Shown one piece after another: positions 6,591-11,918 of a stretch of 21,899 bases of DNA. How positions within the stretch are numbered: the first letter of the stretch is position 1; each line of letters starts with the position of its first letter. This DNA comes from a virus. The notes beneath the pieces are model-generated. The model was not told the origin of the DNA. It saw only the letters and a list, made by a program, of their open reading frames with translations, and did no database searches. The stretch lies in IMG/VR virus record IMGVR_UViG_3300009103_000174, positions 1 to 21,899 of that record. One strand, given 5' to 3'. The translations under genes were made by a program, and so were the position numbers.

Positions 6591-6627
6591 AAAGGGAGGA
6601 TTCTTATGAGTTCTCCCTTTTTTATTT
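6591..6627 (+). terminator. Intrinsic terminator after the first early gene
   Basis: AAAGGGAG (6591-6598) pairs with CTCCCTTT (6613-6620), an 8-bp stem with a 14 nt loop, followed by TTTATTT. It separates the first early gene from promoter 2. Confidence 0.8.
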
Positions 6628-6641
6628 AATAAATTTTTCTG

Positions 6642-6669
6642 TTTACAAATCGGATAAAATGTAGATAAT
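6642..6669 (+). promoter_or_regulatory. Early promoter 2 (TTTACA-16-GATAAT)
   Basis: TTTACA at 6642-6647, 16 nt spacer containing ATCGGATAAA, GATAAT at 6664-6669; CTG precedes the -35. Drives the gene at 6693. Confidence 0.7.
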
Positions 6670-6692
6670 AAGAAATAACGAAAGAGGTTTTC

Positions 6693-7049
6693 ATGACTAT
6701 AAATGCAATAGTCTTAGAACCTTCAAAAACAAAGTCTCGTCTTTTAACAAAAGAAGATGTTTGGGGACGATATGTTAAAATTGACGACAATTATGTCAAT
6801 GTTAACGACGGAATGATTGTTGCGGACCACTTATTTGGTGGATATAATAAAATAAAAGCGCAATCATTAAAAAAATGTCCAATATTTAAAGATTATGTTG
6901 GATATAAATCCGTCACGGTAGTTTGCGACAAAAAACTACAAGACGATGTTGAATATTGGTTAGAATATGTCCACGGTGGCGGTTCTATTCAGAAGGTTAA
7001 AGACTTAAAAGATAAAGTTGGAATTCGTTCTGACTACATGTGTTGGTAA
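6693..7049 (+). CDS. Early hypothetical protein, 118 residues
   Basis: Not recognised. ATG 6693 follows CGAAAGAGG and promoter 2. The protein contains LTKEDVWGRYVKIDDNYVNV (about 19-38), a Gly-rich VADHLFGGYNKIKA, then VGYKSVTVVCDKKLQDDVEYWLEYVHGGGSIQKVKDLKD, which suggests an alpha/beta fold with a strand followed by a long helix. It is a single-gene unit with its own promoter. No terminator is seen before promoter 3. Small early phage proteins of this kind often act on host targets; no specific function can be assigned. Confidence 0.7.
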   Translation: MTINAIVLEPSKTKSRLLTKEDVWGRYVKIDDNYVNVNDGMIVADHLFGGYNKIKAQSLKKCPIFKDYVGYKSVTVVCDKKLQDDVEYWLEYVHGGGSIQKVKDLKDKVGIRSDYMCW

Positions 7050-7063
7050 AATAAATTTATTCG

Positions 7064-7092
7064 TTTACATATCGGATAAATTAGTATATATA
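7064..7092 (+). promoter_or_regulatory. Early promoter 3 (TTTACA-17-TATATA)
   Basis: TTTACA at 7064-7069, 17 nt spacer containing ATCGGATAAA as in promoter 2, TATATA at 7087-7092; TCG precedes the -35. Drives the gene at 7115. Confidence 0.68.
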
Positions 7093-7114
7093 AGAAGTAA
7101 CGAAAGGACTACGT

Positions 7115-7333
7115 ATGAGTGAAAAAACTTTTACGTATTATTCGTTAAAATCTATTGTTGGTGGAAAAATTACAAAAATAATTTCTTCAACAATGGAAGA
7201 ATATGGTGGCGATGAAGATGAAGAAGTAGAAGGTTTTGAAGTAGAAATTAACGGAAAAACTTTTTCTTGTTTTTCATTACAAGATGCAGAAGGAAATGGT
7301 GCAGGATTTCTTGATATTCGCGTTCATAAATAA
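7115..7333 (+). CDS. Early acidic protein, 72 residues
   Basis: Not recognised. ATG 7115 is preceded by AACGAAAGGA, nearly the same leader as the two genes before it. The protein has a beta-rich start (FTYYSLKSIVGGKITKIIS), an acidic loop GGDEDEEVEGFEVEI (about 31-45) and a second beta-rich part ending FLDIRVHK. This looks like a small all-beta domain with strong negative charge, a profile shared by many phage inhibitors of host proteins, though no target can be proposed. It is a monocistronic unit closed by a strong intrinsic terminator. Confidence 0.68.
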   Translation: MSEKTFTYYSLKSIVGGKITKIISSTMEEYGGDEDEEVEGFEVEINGKTFSCFSLQDAEGNGAGFLDIRVHK

Positions 7334-7353
7334 CGAGTAATATAAGAATAAAC

Positions 7354-7391
7354 AAAGGGCAGTTTAGAATCATTCTAGATTGCCCTTTTTT
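7354..7391 (+). terminator. Intrinsic terminator after the acidic early gene
   Basis: AAAGGGCA (7354-7361) pairs with TGCCCTTT (7381-7388). The loop holds a second inner stem (TAGA with TCTA), and the hairpin is followed by TTTATTT. Strong and well separated from promoter 4. Confidence 0.85.
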
Positions 7392-7400
7392 ATTTGTCCG

Positions 7401-7429
7401 TTTACAATAATTTAATTTTAAAATATAAA
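7401..7429 (+). promoter_or_regulatory. Early promoter 4 (TTTACA-17-TATAAA)
   Basis: TTTACA at 7401-7406, 17 nt spacer, TATAAA at 7424-7429; TCCG precedes the -35. Drives the two membrane microproteins from 7457. Confidence 0.7.
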
Positions 7430-7456
7430 AGAGAATAAACAAAAACGGAGGAAATT

Positions 7457-7621
7457 ATGAAAGAGTTAATTTATGCGATATATTTTGCGCTACATTTTGC
7501 AGGTGCATTTTTAGGCTTAATTATTGCAGTTCATTTAAGTTTTTGGCTAGGAATATCAATGTTTGCATTTTTTATTATTAAATTTATGATAATGATGCCA
7601 AATGTTAGTAGGCAAATATGA
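7457..7621 (+). CDS. Membrane microprotein, 54 residues
   Basis: ATG 7457 follows a perfect ribosome binding site (GGAGG, 8 nt spacing) and promoter 4. The 54-residue product has two hydrophobic stretches, about residues 7-26 (AIYFALHFAGAFLGLIIAVH) and 28-47 (SFWLGISMFAFFIIKFMIMM), with a short polar end SRQI, so a two-helix membrane hairpin is predicted. Its stop overlaps the next start as ATGA. The family is not recognised. Its place in the early region argues against an ordinary holin; a membrane-acting takeover or exclusion role is possible. Confidence 0.7.
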   Translation: MKELIYAIYFALHFAGAFLGLIIAVHLSFWLGISMFAFFIIKFMIMMPNVSRQI

Positions 7622-7692
7622 TAGTCGACAGCTTATGGTTTTATCCAATAATGGGACTAGTTGGACTAGTTATTATTTATTGGTTTAGCTAA
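7618..7692 (+). CDS. Membrane microprotein, 24 residues
   Basis: The frame MIVDSLWFYPIMGLVGLVII... starts at 7618 inside the ATGA overlap with the preceding microprotein and ends at 7692. It has a single hydrophobic segment (about residues 8-22) and the end YWFS. The ATGA coupling to a well-initiated gene is the main support. It could form a complex with the 54-residue protein. Confidence 0.5.
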   Translation: MIVDSLWFYPIMGLVGLVIIYWFS

Positions 7693-7735
7693 TATATAGA
7701 CAATTATGAAGAAAAAAAAATAAATTTTATTTGTA

Positions 7736-7827
7736 GAGGTCAATATAACCAATAACTTACTAAGCAGATGCCAAAAAACCATTGGTATTCTTAAATAATA
7801 TGATTATTGGTCTTATATATTGGCCTC
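7736..7827 (+). repeat. Long imperfect inverted repeat with inner hairpin (structured RNA or paired operator)
   Basis: Arm 7736-7755 (GAGGTCAATATAACCAATAA) pairs with arm 7804-7827: a 12-bp helix with one G-T pair, a 4 nt bulge, then 8 bp. Inside, ATGCCAA (7768-7774) pairs with TTGGTAT (7782-7788). Each arm is also a copy of the element seen singly at 5851-5878. The stretch 7693-7919 holds no supportable gene apart from this repeat and promoter 5. Confidence 0.6.
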
Positions 7828-7861
7828 AGTTCGAAGTCAATAAGCCCCAATAATTATTCCG

Positions 7862-7890
7862 TTTACAATCAGTTATAAATAATGTACTAT
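7862..7890 (+). promoter_or_regulatory. Early promoter 5 (TTTACA-17-TACTAT)
   Basis: TTTACA at 7862-7867, 17 nt spacer, TACTAT at 7885-7890; TTCCG precedes the -35. Drives the 33-residue membrane protein and the DUF932 gene. Confidence 0.7.
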
Positions 7891-7919
7891 TTAAACAATA
7901 TCAATTCAGGAGAATATTT

Positions 7920-8021
7920 ATGAAAAAATACATGTTCTACCTAGCAATTATTGGTATTCCGATCGGGTTTCTGGGTTTAACGACCCTGTTAATCTGGCTC
8001 GGTCGGATAATTTATGGTTAA
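7920..8021 (+). CDS. Membrane microprotein, 33 residues
   Basis: ATG 7920 is preceded by CAGGAGA (spacing about 6) and lies 30 nt below promoter 5. The peptide begins MKKYMFYLAIIGIPIGFLGL and continues through a hydrophobic stretch to WLGRIIYG, giving one or two membrane passes with a basic N-terminus. Its codons are richer in G and C than those of the neighbouring small genes. It is the first gene of the transcript that carries the DUF932 gene 18 nt later. Function unknown. Confidence 0.6.
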   Translation: MKKYMFYLAIIGIPIGFLGLTTLLIWLGRIIYG

Positions 8022-8039
8022 CAGAGAGGAGAAAAGCGT

Positions 8040-8987
8040 ATGTCGGCAAATATAGAATCGATGGCTTATGCAGGACAAGTTCCTTGGCATGGTCTTGGTC
8101 ACAAAGTTGGCAATGATTCAACTCCCGAACAAATGGAAATAACTGCGGGTTTAGATTGGAATGTTGATAAAGTTCCGTTTCATAACCCGAAGACTAAATC
8201 CGATTCGGAAGATTTTTTCGTGCTAGTTCGTGACAAAGACGGTAAGGAATTATCGCCTTGTGGTCATTCCTATATTCCTGTGCAAAATAGACAAGCGCTT
8301 GGATTCTTCAAGAAGTTCACAGAATCAGGACAAATGACTCTTGAGACTGCGGGTTCTTTAGACGGAGGCAGAAGAGTTTTTGTATTAGCAAAAACATCTG
8401 AAAGTTTTTCGGTTAAAGGCAAAGACAAAATAGACTCATATCTACTTTGTTATCACCCGCATATTTGGGGTCAATCGTTAAAGATTATGTGGACTCCTAT
8501 TCGTGTGGTCTGTCAAAATACTCTTATGATGGCGTTAGACGGAAAGAGTTCCGAGTTCCGTATGCCTCACATCAGAGAATTTGATGGAGACGTTCAATTT
8601 AAAGCTGAACAAGCTTTAGGTTTAGCTCACGATAAAATGGAGACATTTAAAGAACAGGCTAATTTATTAGCGTCCAAAGAATTCACAGACAAAGACCTGT
8701 GGAAATATTGGATTCTTTTATTTCAACCTTCTCTTAAAAATGAACCAAATCCAACGCCCGAAATGTTTAGCAGGACTCTTGAATATCTTAATCAAGTTAT
8801 TCATACTCAACCCGGTTCGACGGTCGCAAGAAATACATGGTGGCAAGCTTTAAATGCTGTCACGTATTATATGGACCATCAATCAGGAAGAAATAGGGAC
8901 GCAACCATGACATCAGTTTGGCTAGGTCAAAAAGCCGCGTTAAAAAGACGCGCGCTAGAGTCTGCAGTTAAATTTGCAACTCAATAA
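8040..8987 (+). CDS. DUF932 family phage/plasmid-like protein
   Basis: A 315-residue protein of the DUF932 family, also described as phage/plasmid-like protein TIGR03299. The typical opening is present: a short lead, then MAYAGQVPWHGLGHKV (about 8-23) and the DWNVDKVPFHN segment. Later come FVLAKTSESFSVKGKDKIDSYLL (about 117-139), the conserved RVVCQNTL (158-165), and the HDKMETFKEQANLL helix. Members are common in phages and plasmids but their activity is unknown; accessory roles in replication or defence have been suggested for the genomic settings where they occur. ATG 8040 follows AGAGAGGAGA. A GC-rich hairpin follows the stop. Confidence 0.85.
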   Translation: MSANIESMAYAGQVPWHGLGHKVGNDSTPEQMEITAGLDWNVDKVPFHNPKTKSDSEDFFVLVRDKDGKELSPCGHSYIPVQNRQALGFFKKFTESGQMTLETAGSLDGGRRVFVLAKTSESFSVKGKDKIDSYLLCYHPHIWGQSLKIMWTPIRVVCQNTLMMALDGKSSEFRMPHIREFDGDVQFKAEQALGLAHDKMETFKEQANLLASKEFTDKDLWKYWILLFQPSLKNEPNPTPEMFSRTLEYLNQVIHTQPGSTVARNTWWQALNAVTYYMDHQSGRNRDATMTSVWLGQKAALKRRALESAVKFATQ

Positions 8988-8998
8988 CAATCCGTGGG

Positions 8999-9019
8999 TC
9001 GGGGCTCAAAAGGCCCCGA
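8999..9019 (+). terminator. GC hairpin after the DUF932 gene
   Basis: TCGGGGC pairs with GCCCCGA around a 7 nt loop. No T-run follows, so it may be a weak terminator or an mRNA-end stabiliser. A second small hairpin GCTCC-ATA-GGAGC lies at about 9034-9046. Confidence 0.5.
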
Positions 9020-9103
9020 TTCGCATATATTCCCGCTCCATAGGAGCTCAGAGATTAACGATTTAAACCTTTTATGATAGAGACTATGGACCAAATTAAT
9101 CCG

Positions 9104-9131
9104 TTTACAAAGTATTTAAACGTGATATTAT
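9104..9131 (+). promoter_or_regulatory. Early promoter 6 (TTTACA-16-TATTAT)
   Basis: TTTACA at 9104-9109, 16 nt spacer, TATTAT at 9126-9131; ATCCG precedes the -35. Drives the gene at 9155. Confidence 0.7.
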
Positions 9132-9154
9132 AATTCCTAGAAAGGAGAGAGATT

Positions 9155-9337
9155 ATGGAACCCATGTTTTTAATTATTCATCCGGGATTAACTTACTTAA
9201 AAAAATTCCAAATCGTCACTTTGTCATATTTAAACAAGGCAAAAAAAGACTTTGATTTTAATCCAAAGTTTTCTTCAACTGACGAAACAAACCAGCCATT
9301 TACTTATACTGATGGCGCGGAATATTTTTTAAAATAA
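9155..9337 (+). CDS. Early hypothetical protein, 60 residues
   Basis: Not recognised. ATG 9155 follows GAAAGGAGAGAG, a strong ribosome binding site, and promoter 6. The product has a hydrophobic but charged N-terminal half (MFLIIHPGLTYLKKFQIVTL), a Lys-rich middle and a Thr/Asp-rich end. Residue 4 is a second Met that could also serve as start. It is a monocistronic unit between two TTTACA promoters. Confidence 0.58.
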   Translation: MEPMFLIIHPGLTYLKKFQIVTLSYLNKAKKDFDFNPKFSSTDETNQPFTYTDGAEYFLK

Positions 9338-9347
9338 AATTAATCCG

Positions 9348-9376
9348 TTTACAATTTACTCAATATATATTAGTAT
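9348..9376 (+). promoter_or_regulatory. Early promoter 7 (TTTACA-17-TAGTAT)
   Basis: TTTACA at 9348-9353, 17 nt spacer, TAGTAT at 9371-9376; ATCCG precedes the -35. Transcription would begin near 9383 and run through a structured leader of about 184 nt. Confidence 0.7.
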
Positions 9377-9382
9377 AATAAA

Positions 9383-9566
9383 GTGGGTAAAACGCATTCC
9401 ATTTATGGCATGAGAGTTGAAATAACATTCAGTTTATCTACTGTTTAAACAATGGTGGGACCGCGATTGGGGTTTCAAACAGATACCGGGCTCCGGAGTA
9501 ATGGCCAGCAAGTTCTGTTCCCTGCAATCCCTGTTCCACCGCTTAAGAGATTAAGAGAGGAGCGAT
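9383..9566 (+). ncRNA. Structured leader / candidate small RNA
   Basis: The stretch between promoter 7 and the gene at 9567 is rich in nested complementarity. A 5' hairpin pairs CAT-CCAT with ATGG-ATG (9395-9412, one mismatch). The main 87 nt domain (9454-9540) closes with GGTGGGAC (9454-9461) against GTTCCACC (9533-9540). Inside this, GATTG (9465-9469) pairs with CAATC (9525-9529), GGG (9470-9472) with CCC (9520-9522), and ACAGA (9479-9483) with TCTGT (9514-9518). The tip holds CCGG/CCGG and GGCC repeats. It is far richer in GC than the flanks and has no reading frame. It matches no riboswitch class I can name. It could be a leader that controls the next gene, or an independent RNA. Confidence 0.6.
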
Positions 9567-10010
9567 ATGGTAAACTTAATAAATAAAGATTGGAAGCCAT
9601 ATAAGACGAAACCGAGGTTCCATGAGCGTAGAGTAACTTGTCATGGTTTATGTATTTGGCAGTTAAATAAAATGCTTAGAGGTTCCGGTTATAGAATTGA
9701 ACGACAAGGCAAAATTCAATCAGTTGTGGAGCTTTTATTAATTCCCACTGGTTATAAGAAAGTTCCATTAATTGATCCATTTACAGGATACTTCTATGTT
9801 AGATTATTTCCTAGAGAAAAAACATTAAAATACTGGCAGAGGACTATTAATAATTTAATGACTCGTAAGGTCACTAAAGAATGGATTATAGAGATCTGGA
9901 AACGTAAACTTAGACCTTATTATCGCACTTATAATAATAAACCTGATTGGAAAAATATAGAAGGTGCGGCAAATCAATTATGGAAAATCCATTATGGTTC
10001 TAAAAACTAA
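9567..10010 (+). CDS. Basic hypothetical protein, 147 residues
   Basis: Not recognised. A strongly basic protein rich in Lys, Arg, Tyr and Trp, including VTCHGLCIWQLNKMLRGSGY (about 23-42), a Pro/Gly-containing middle (LIDPFTGYFYVRLFPREK, about 68-85), and a C-terminal WIIEIWKRKLRPYYRTYNNK. The charge suggests nucleic-acid binding. ATG 9567 is preceded by AGAGAGGAG. It follows the structured leader directly, so the RNA may control this gene. The last 17 nt overlap the next frame. Confidence 0.6.
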   Translation: MVNLINKDWKPYKTKPRFHERRVTCHGLCIWQLNKMLRGSGYRIERQGKIQSVVELLLIPTGYKKVPLIDPFTGYFYVRLFPREKTLKYWQRTINNLMTRKVTKEWIIEIWKRKLRPYYRTYNNKPDWKNIEGAANQLWKIHYGSKN

Positions 10011-10251
10011 ATTTATAATGACTTTAATGCTGATTCCGTTTAATACGGAATTTAGTGTTAAGTCTCCTTTATCTTATTATCAATATGATGTGCCTAGTTG
10101 TGAATACGAATGGCATGAAGATTCAAATATTTCAATATATTACGAAGACATTAATAAACATAAACTACTAGTGAAAGGACAAGATGGAACTGAATATCAG
10201 ATTGTCGGCCATTATTGTGCGGAAAAATCATATTTTCCGTTTACAATGTAA
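9994..10251 (+). CDS. Small putative exported protein, about 85 residues
   Basis: Not recognised. The frame is open from 9964; I chose ATG 9994, which gives MVLKTKFIMTLMLIPFNTEF, a basic then hydrophobic start like a signal peptide or anchor. ATG 10018 is another option. No clear ribosome binding site is seen, so translation may be coupled to the preceding gene (17 nt overlap). The rest is polar and beta-like (YEWHEDSNISIYYEDINKHK, then LLVKGQDGTEYQIVGHYCAE) with two Cys. Its final codons are made by promoter 8, whose -35 box encodes the FPFTM end, so stop codon and promoter overlap. Confidence 0.5.
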   Translation: MVLKTKFIMTLMLIPFNTEFSVKSPLSYYQYDVPSCEYEWHEDSNISIYYEDINKHKLLVKGQDGTEYQIVGHYCAEKSYFPFTM

Positions 10252-10268
10252 ATTAATTGATATATTAT
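10240..10268 (+). promoter_or_regulatory. Early promoter 8 (TTTACA-17-TATTAT)
   Basis: TTTACA at 10240-10245, 17 nt spacer, TATTAT at 10263-10268; TTCCG precedes the -35. It lies within the end of the preceding gene and would feed the long operon that begins at 10283 or 10413. Confidence 0.66.
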
Positions 10269-10282
10269 TAAAACCAAGAGGC

Positions 10283-10468
10283 ATGGTAGTCATATCTGTA
10301 GGTCCTCTGAAACTAATTTGTTTATTCATTTTAGCTTCTTTCGTGGGCGGAGCTACTAAGCAACCTAGCGGTGAGATAGTGGCTCCGTGCCTAATAATAA
10401 TGTGGAGAGATAATGAGCACAAAAGAAAAATGGTTATATATCTACAAGGACGCAAATATAGACCTTAA
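10283..10468 (+). CDS. Possible small membrane or exported protein, 61 residues
   Basis: From ATG 10283 the frame begins MVVISVGPLKLICLFILASF and continues VGGATKQPSGEIVAP, a convincing hydrophobic signal or anchor. The last 56 nt overlap the next gene in another frame, and AAGAGG lies only 2 nt before ATG, so initiation would be poor. It may therefore be a short real gene or chance. It starts about 8 nt after the transcription start expected from promoter 8. Confidence 0.35.
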   Translation: MVVISVGPLKLICLFILASFVGGATKQPSGEIVAPCLIIMWRDNEHKRKMVIYLQGRKYRP

Positions 10469-10676
10469 TGCAGTCCAACCGCCATTACCTAAACAAGCTT
10501 TAGGAATAGCAAAGATATTAAAAGATAAAGGCGCAATTAAAAGAAATGAATTACTCGGTGAAATGCAAAATTCTGTTAAGACAAAGCAAAAAGGCGGAGC
10601 TAATAGAATCCTTGCTTATTACCAAGGTATTTTGATTAAAAGAGGAGTTATAGAACTTAAAAAGAAACCCGACTAA
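10413..10676 (+). CDS. Putative winged-helix protein, 87 residues
   Basis: ATG 10413 follows GGAGAGATA. After a beta-type start (KEKWLYIYKDANIDLNA) comes LPKQALGIAKILKDKGAIKR, then NELLGEMQNSVKTKQ, a Gly/Ala turn, RILAYYQGILIKRGVIELKK. The order helix, helix, recognition-like helix, wing with a basic end fits a winged helix-turn-helix. No DNA target is visible. It precedes the nucleotide-metabolism cassette by 16 nt and could regulate it; this is inference. Confidence 0.6.
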   Translation: MSTKEKWLYIYKDANIDLNAVQPPLPKQALGIAKILKDKGAIKRNELLGEMQNSVKTKQKGGANRILAYYQGILIKRGVIELKKKPD

Positions 10677-10692
10677 CAGAGAGGAGAGCCGT

Positions 10693-11571
10693 ATGGCTAA
10701 CGCAAGAGGAAAAGAGATTGATAATACTCATTTAAGTATAGACCAAGCCGAGGAGCGAGGTTTTATACACAGGGATTATATTGCACATTGTTTAAGATGG
10801 ACACATGTCGCAAAGTACCTTCATTTAAAATCACGCTATAAAACAGCAAGTATCTTAGATATTGGTTGTGGTAAAGATATGCCACTAGCTAAAATGCTTA
10901 TGACAAGCAGAATAGCACCTGAATATTATTTAGGAGTTGAATATAATAAGATGGAAATTCCAAGTATGTTTGATAAGACTAGGTTTAAACCTAATTTACT
11001 TTCAGGATTAGATTTTACTAAACTAAAAGAACTTCCTAATAGCTTTAATTATAGTGTATGTTTTGAAGTTTTAGAACATGTTGAACCTATTAAAGCAATA
11101 GAGATATTACAACATTTACCTAAATTTCTTAAACGAGATGCTGTTTCATGGTTCTCAACTCCATGCTGGGATGAGAAAGTTGGCGCAGCTGATAATCATG
11201 TTAATGAAATGACGTATCAAGCATTTGGCTCTTTACTAGAGGAAATGGGTTATAAGATACTAAACCATTGGGGAACGTTTGCTTCTTTAAAAGATTATAA
11301 ACATAAACTATTACATAATTTAGATTGGAATATTATGTTTACAAAATTAAGTGGATACTATGATACAAATTATTTATCAACCGTATTTGCTCCAATGTTT
11401 CCTGAGCATTCAAGAAATTGTTTATGGGAAACTCAATATGTAGGACAATTGAAATTAGATGAACGTCAATTTCCAAGAATAGATAAGATAGAAAATAAAT
11501 TAGGTTCATCAGTACATTGGAGGGACTTAGTAAAATGCCTAGATTGCGCTCGAGATTATGTAAAGACATAG
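10693..11571 (+). CDS. Class I SAM-dependent methyltransferase
   Basis: A 292-residue protein with a Rossmann-type methyltransferase core. Motif I is ILDIGCGKDMPLAKML (about 54-69), the acidic end of the second strand lies in YLGVEYNKME (about 79-88), and the CFEVLEHVEP segment (about 117-126) is the usual post-motif. The DNA amino-methyltransferase catalytic motif (N/D/S)PP(Y/F/W) and the cytosine-C5 PC motif are both absent, so this is not a standard restriction-type DNA methylase. The C-terminal third (about 200-292) is not recognised and may hold the substrate site. The gene lies at the head of the cassette, overlaps the pyrophosphatase by 37 nt and follows a strong AGAGAGGAGAG site. A base- or nucleotide-modifying role is suggested by the neighbours. 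Other small-molecule or protein targets are possible. Confidence 0.8.
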   Translation: MANARGKEIDNTHLSIDQAEERGFIHRDYIAHCLRWTHVAKYLHLKSRYKTASILDIGCGKDMPLAKMLMTSRIAPEYYLGVEYNKMEIPSMFDKTRFKPNLLSGLDFTKLKELPNSFNYSVCFEVLEHVEPIKAIEILQHLPKFLKRDAVSWFSTPCWDEKVGAADNHVNEMTYQAFGSLLEEMGYKILNHWGTFASLKDYKHKLLHNLDWNIMFTKLSGYYDTNYLSTVFAPMFPEHSRNCLWETQYVGQLKLDERQFPRIDKIENKLGSSVHWRDLVKCLDCARDYVKT

Positions 11572-11918
11572 AAGCTTTTCATAAGAAATTTAAACTTGGT
11601 TATAAAGGACCACCTAGAAAATTAGATTATCCTGTTGCTGCTGCTCGTTATAGACATCAGTTTGAAGAAATACAAGAACTTTCTAAATCAATTCATACAG
11701 GAAATTTAGAGGGAACCTTAGATGCCCTAGTGGATATTGTATATATCGCATTAGGAACTGCTTATTTAAGTGGATTTAATTTTGATGAAGCGTGGTCAAG
11801 GGTTCATAGAGCGAATATGAAGAAAGTGAGATGTGCAACAAAAAGATCACCTATTGATATAGTTAAACCTGTAGGATGGAAACCACCAAATTTAAAGGAT
11901 TTATGCCAGGACAAATAA
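11535..11918 (+). CDS. MazG-like / PRA-PH family nucleotide pyrophosphatase
   Basis: A 127-residue all-alpha NTP pyrophosphatase-like protein. Key signs are the acidic helix HQFEEIQELSKSI (about 41-53, Glu44/45/48 as likely metal ligands), LDALVDIVYIALGTAYLSGF (about 62-81, Asp67), and DEAWSRVHRANMKKV (about 84-98), the AN..K signature of the phage members. Enzymes of this superfamily hydrolyse (d)NTPs to NMP and pyrophosphate; the dCTPase/dUTPase of T-even phages is generally placed in it. I chose ATG 11535, with GGAGGG ten bases upstream, over a TTG at 11517. The gene overlaps its neighbours on both sides. In this cassette a dCTP-hydrolysing role is likely, because it would supply dCMP for the enzyme encoded two genes later; the substrate is not shown by sequence. 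Confidence 0.75.
   Translation: MPRLRSRLCKDIEAFHKKFKLGYKGPPRKLDYPVAAARYRHQFEEIQELSKSIHTGNLEGTLDALVDIVYIALGTAYLSGFNFDEAWSRVHRANMKKVRCATKRSPIDIVKPVGWKPPNLKDLCQDK

Noticed and set aside
7705-7722. Short ATG-Lys-Lys-Lys-Lys-stop frame
   Set aside because: Five codons in an A-run without a ribosome binding site.
9454-9540. Structured leader as SRP RNA, 6S RNA or a group I/II intron part
   Set aside because: The GGAAG/AGCA tip of SRP RNA, the central bubble of 6S RNA and intron core motifs are absent.
10184-10282. Longer frame leading into the 61-residue protein at 10283
   Set aside because: It would overlap the preceding gene and promoter 8 extensively; only the part after the promoter is plausible.
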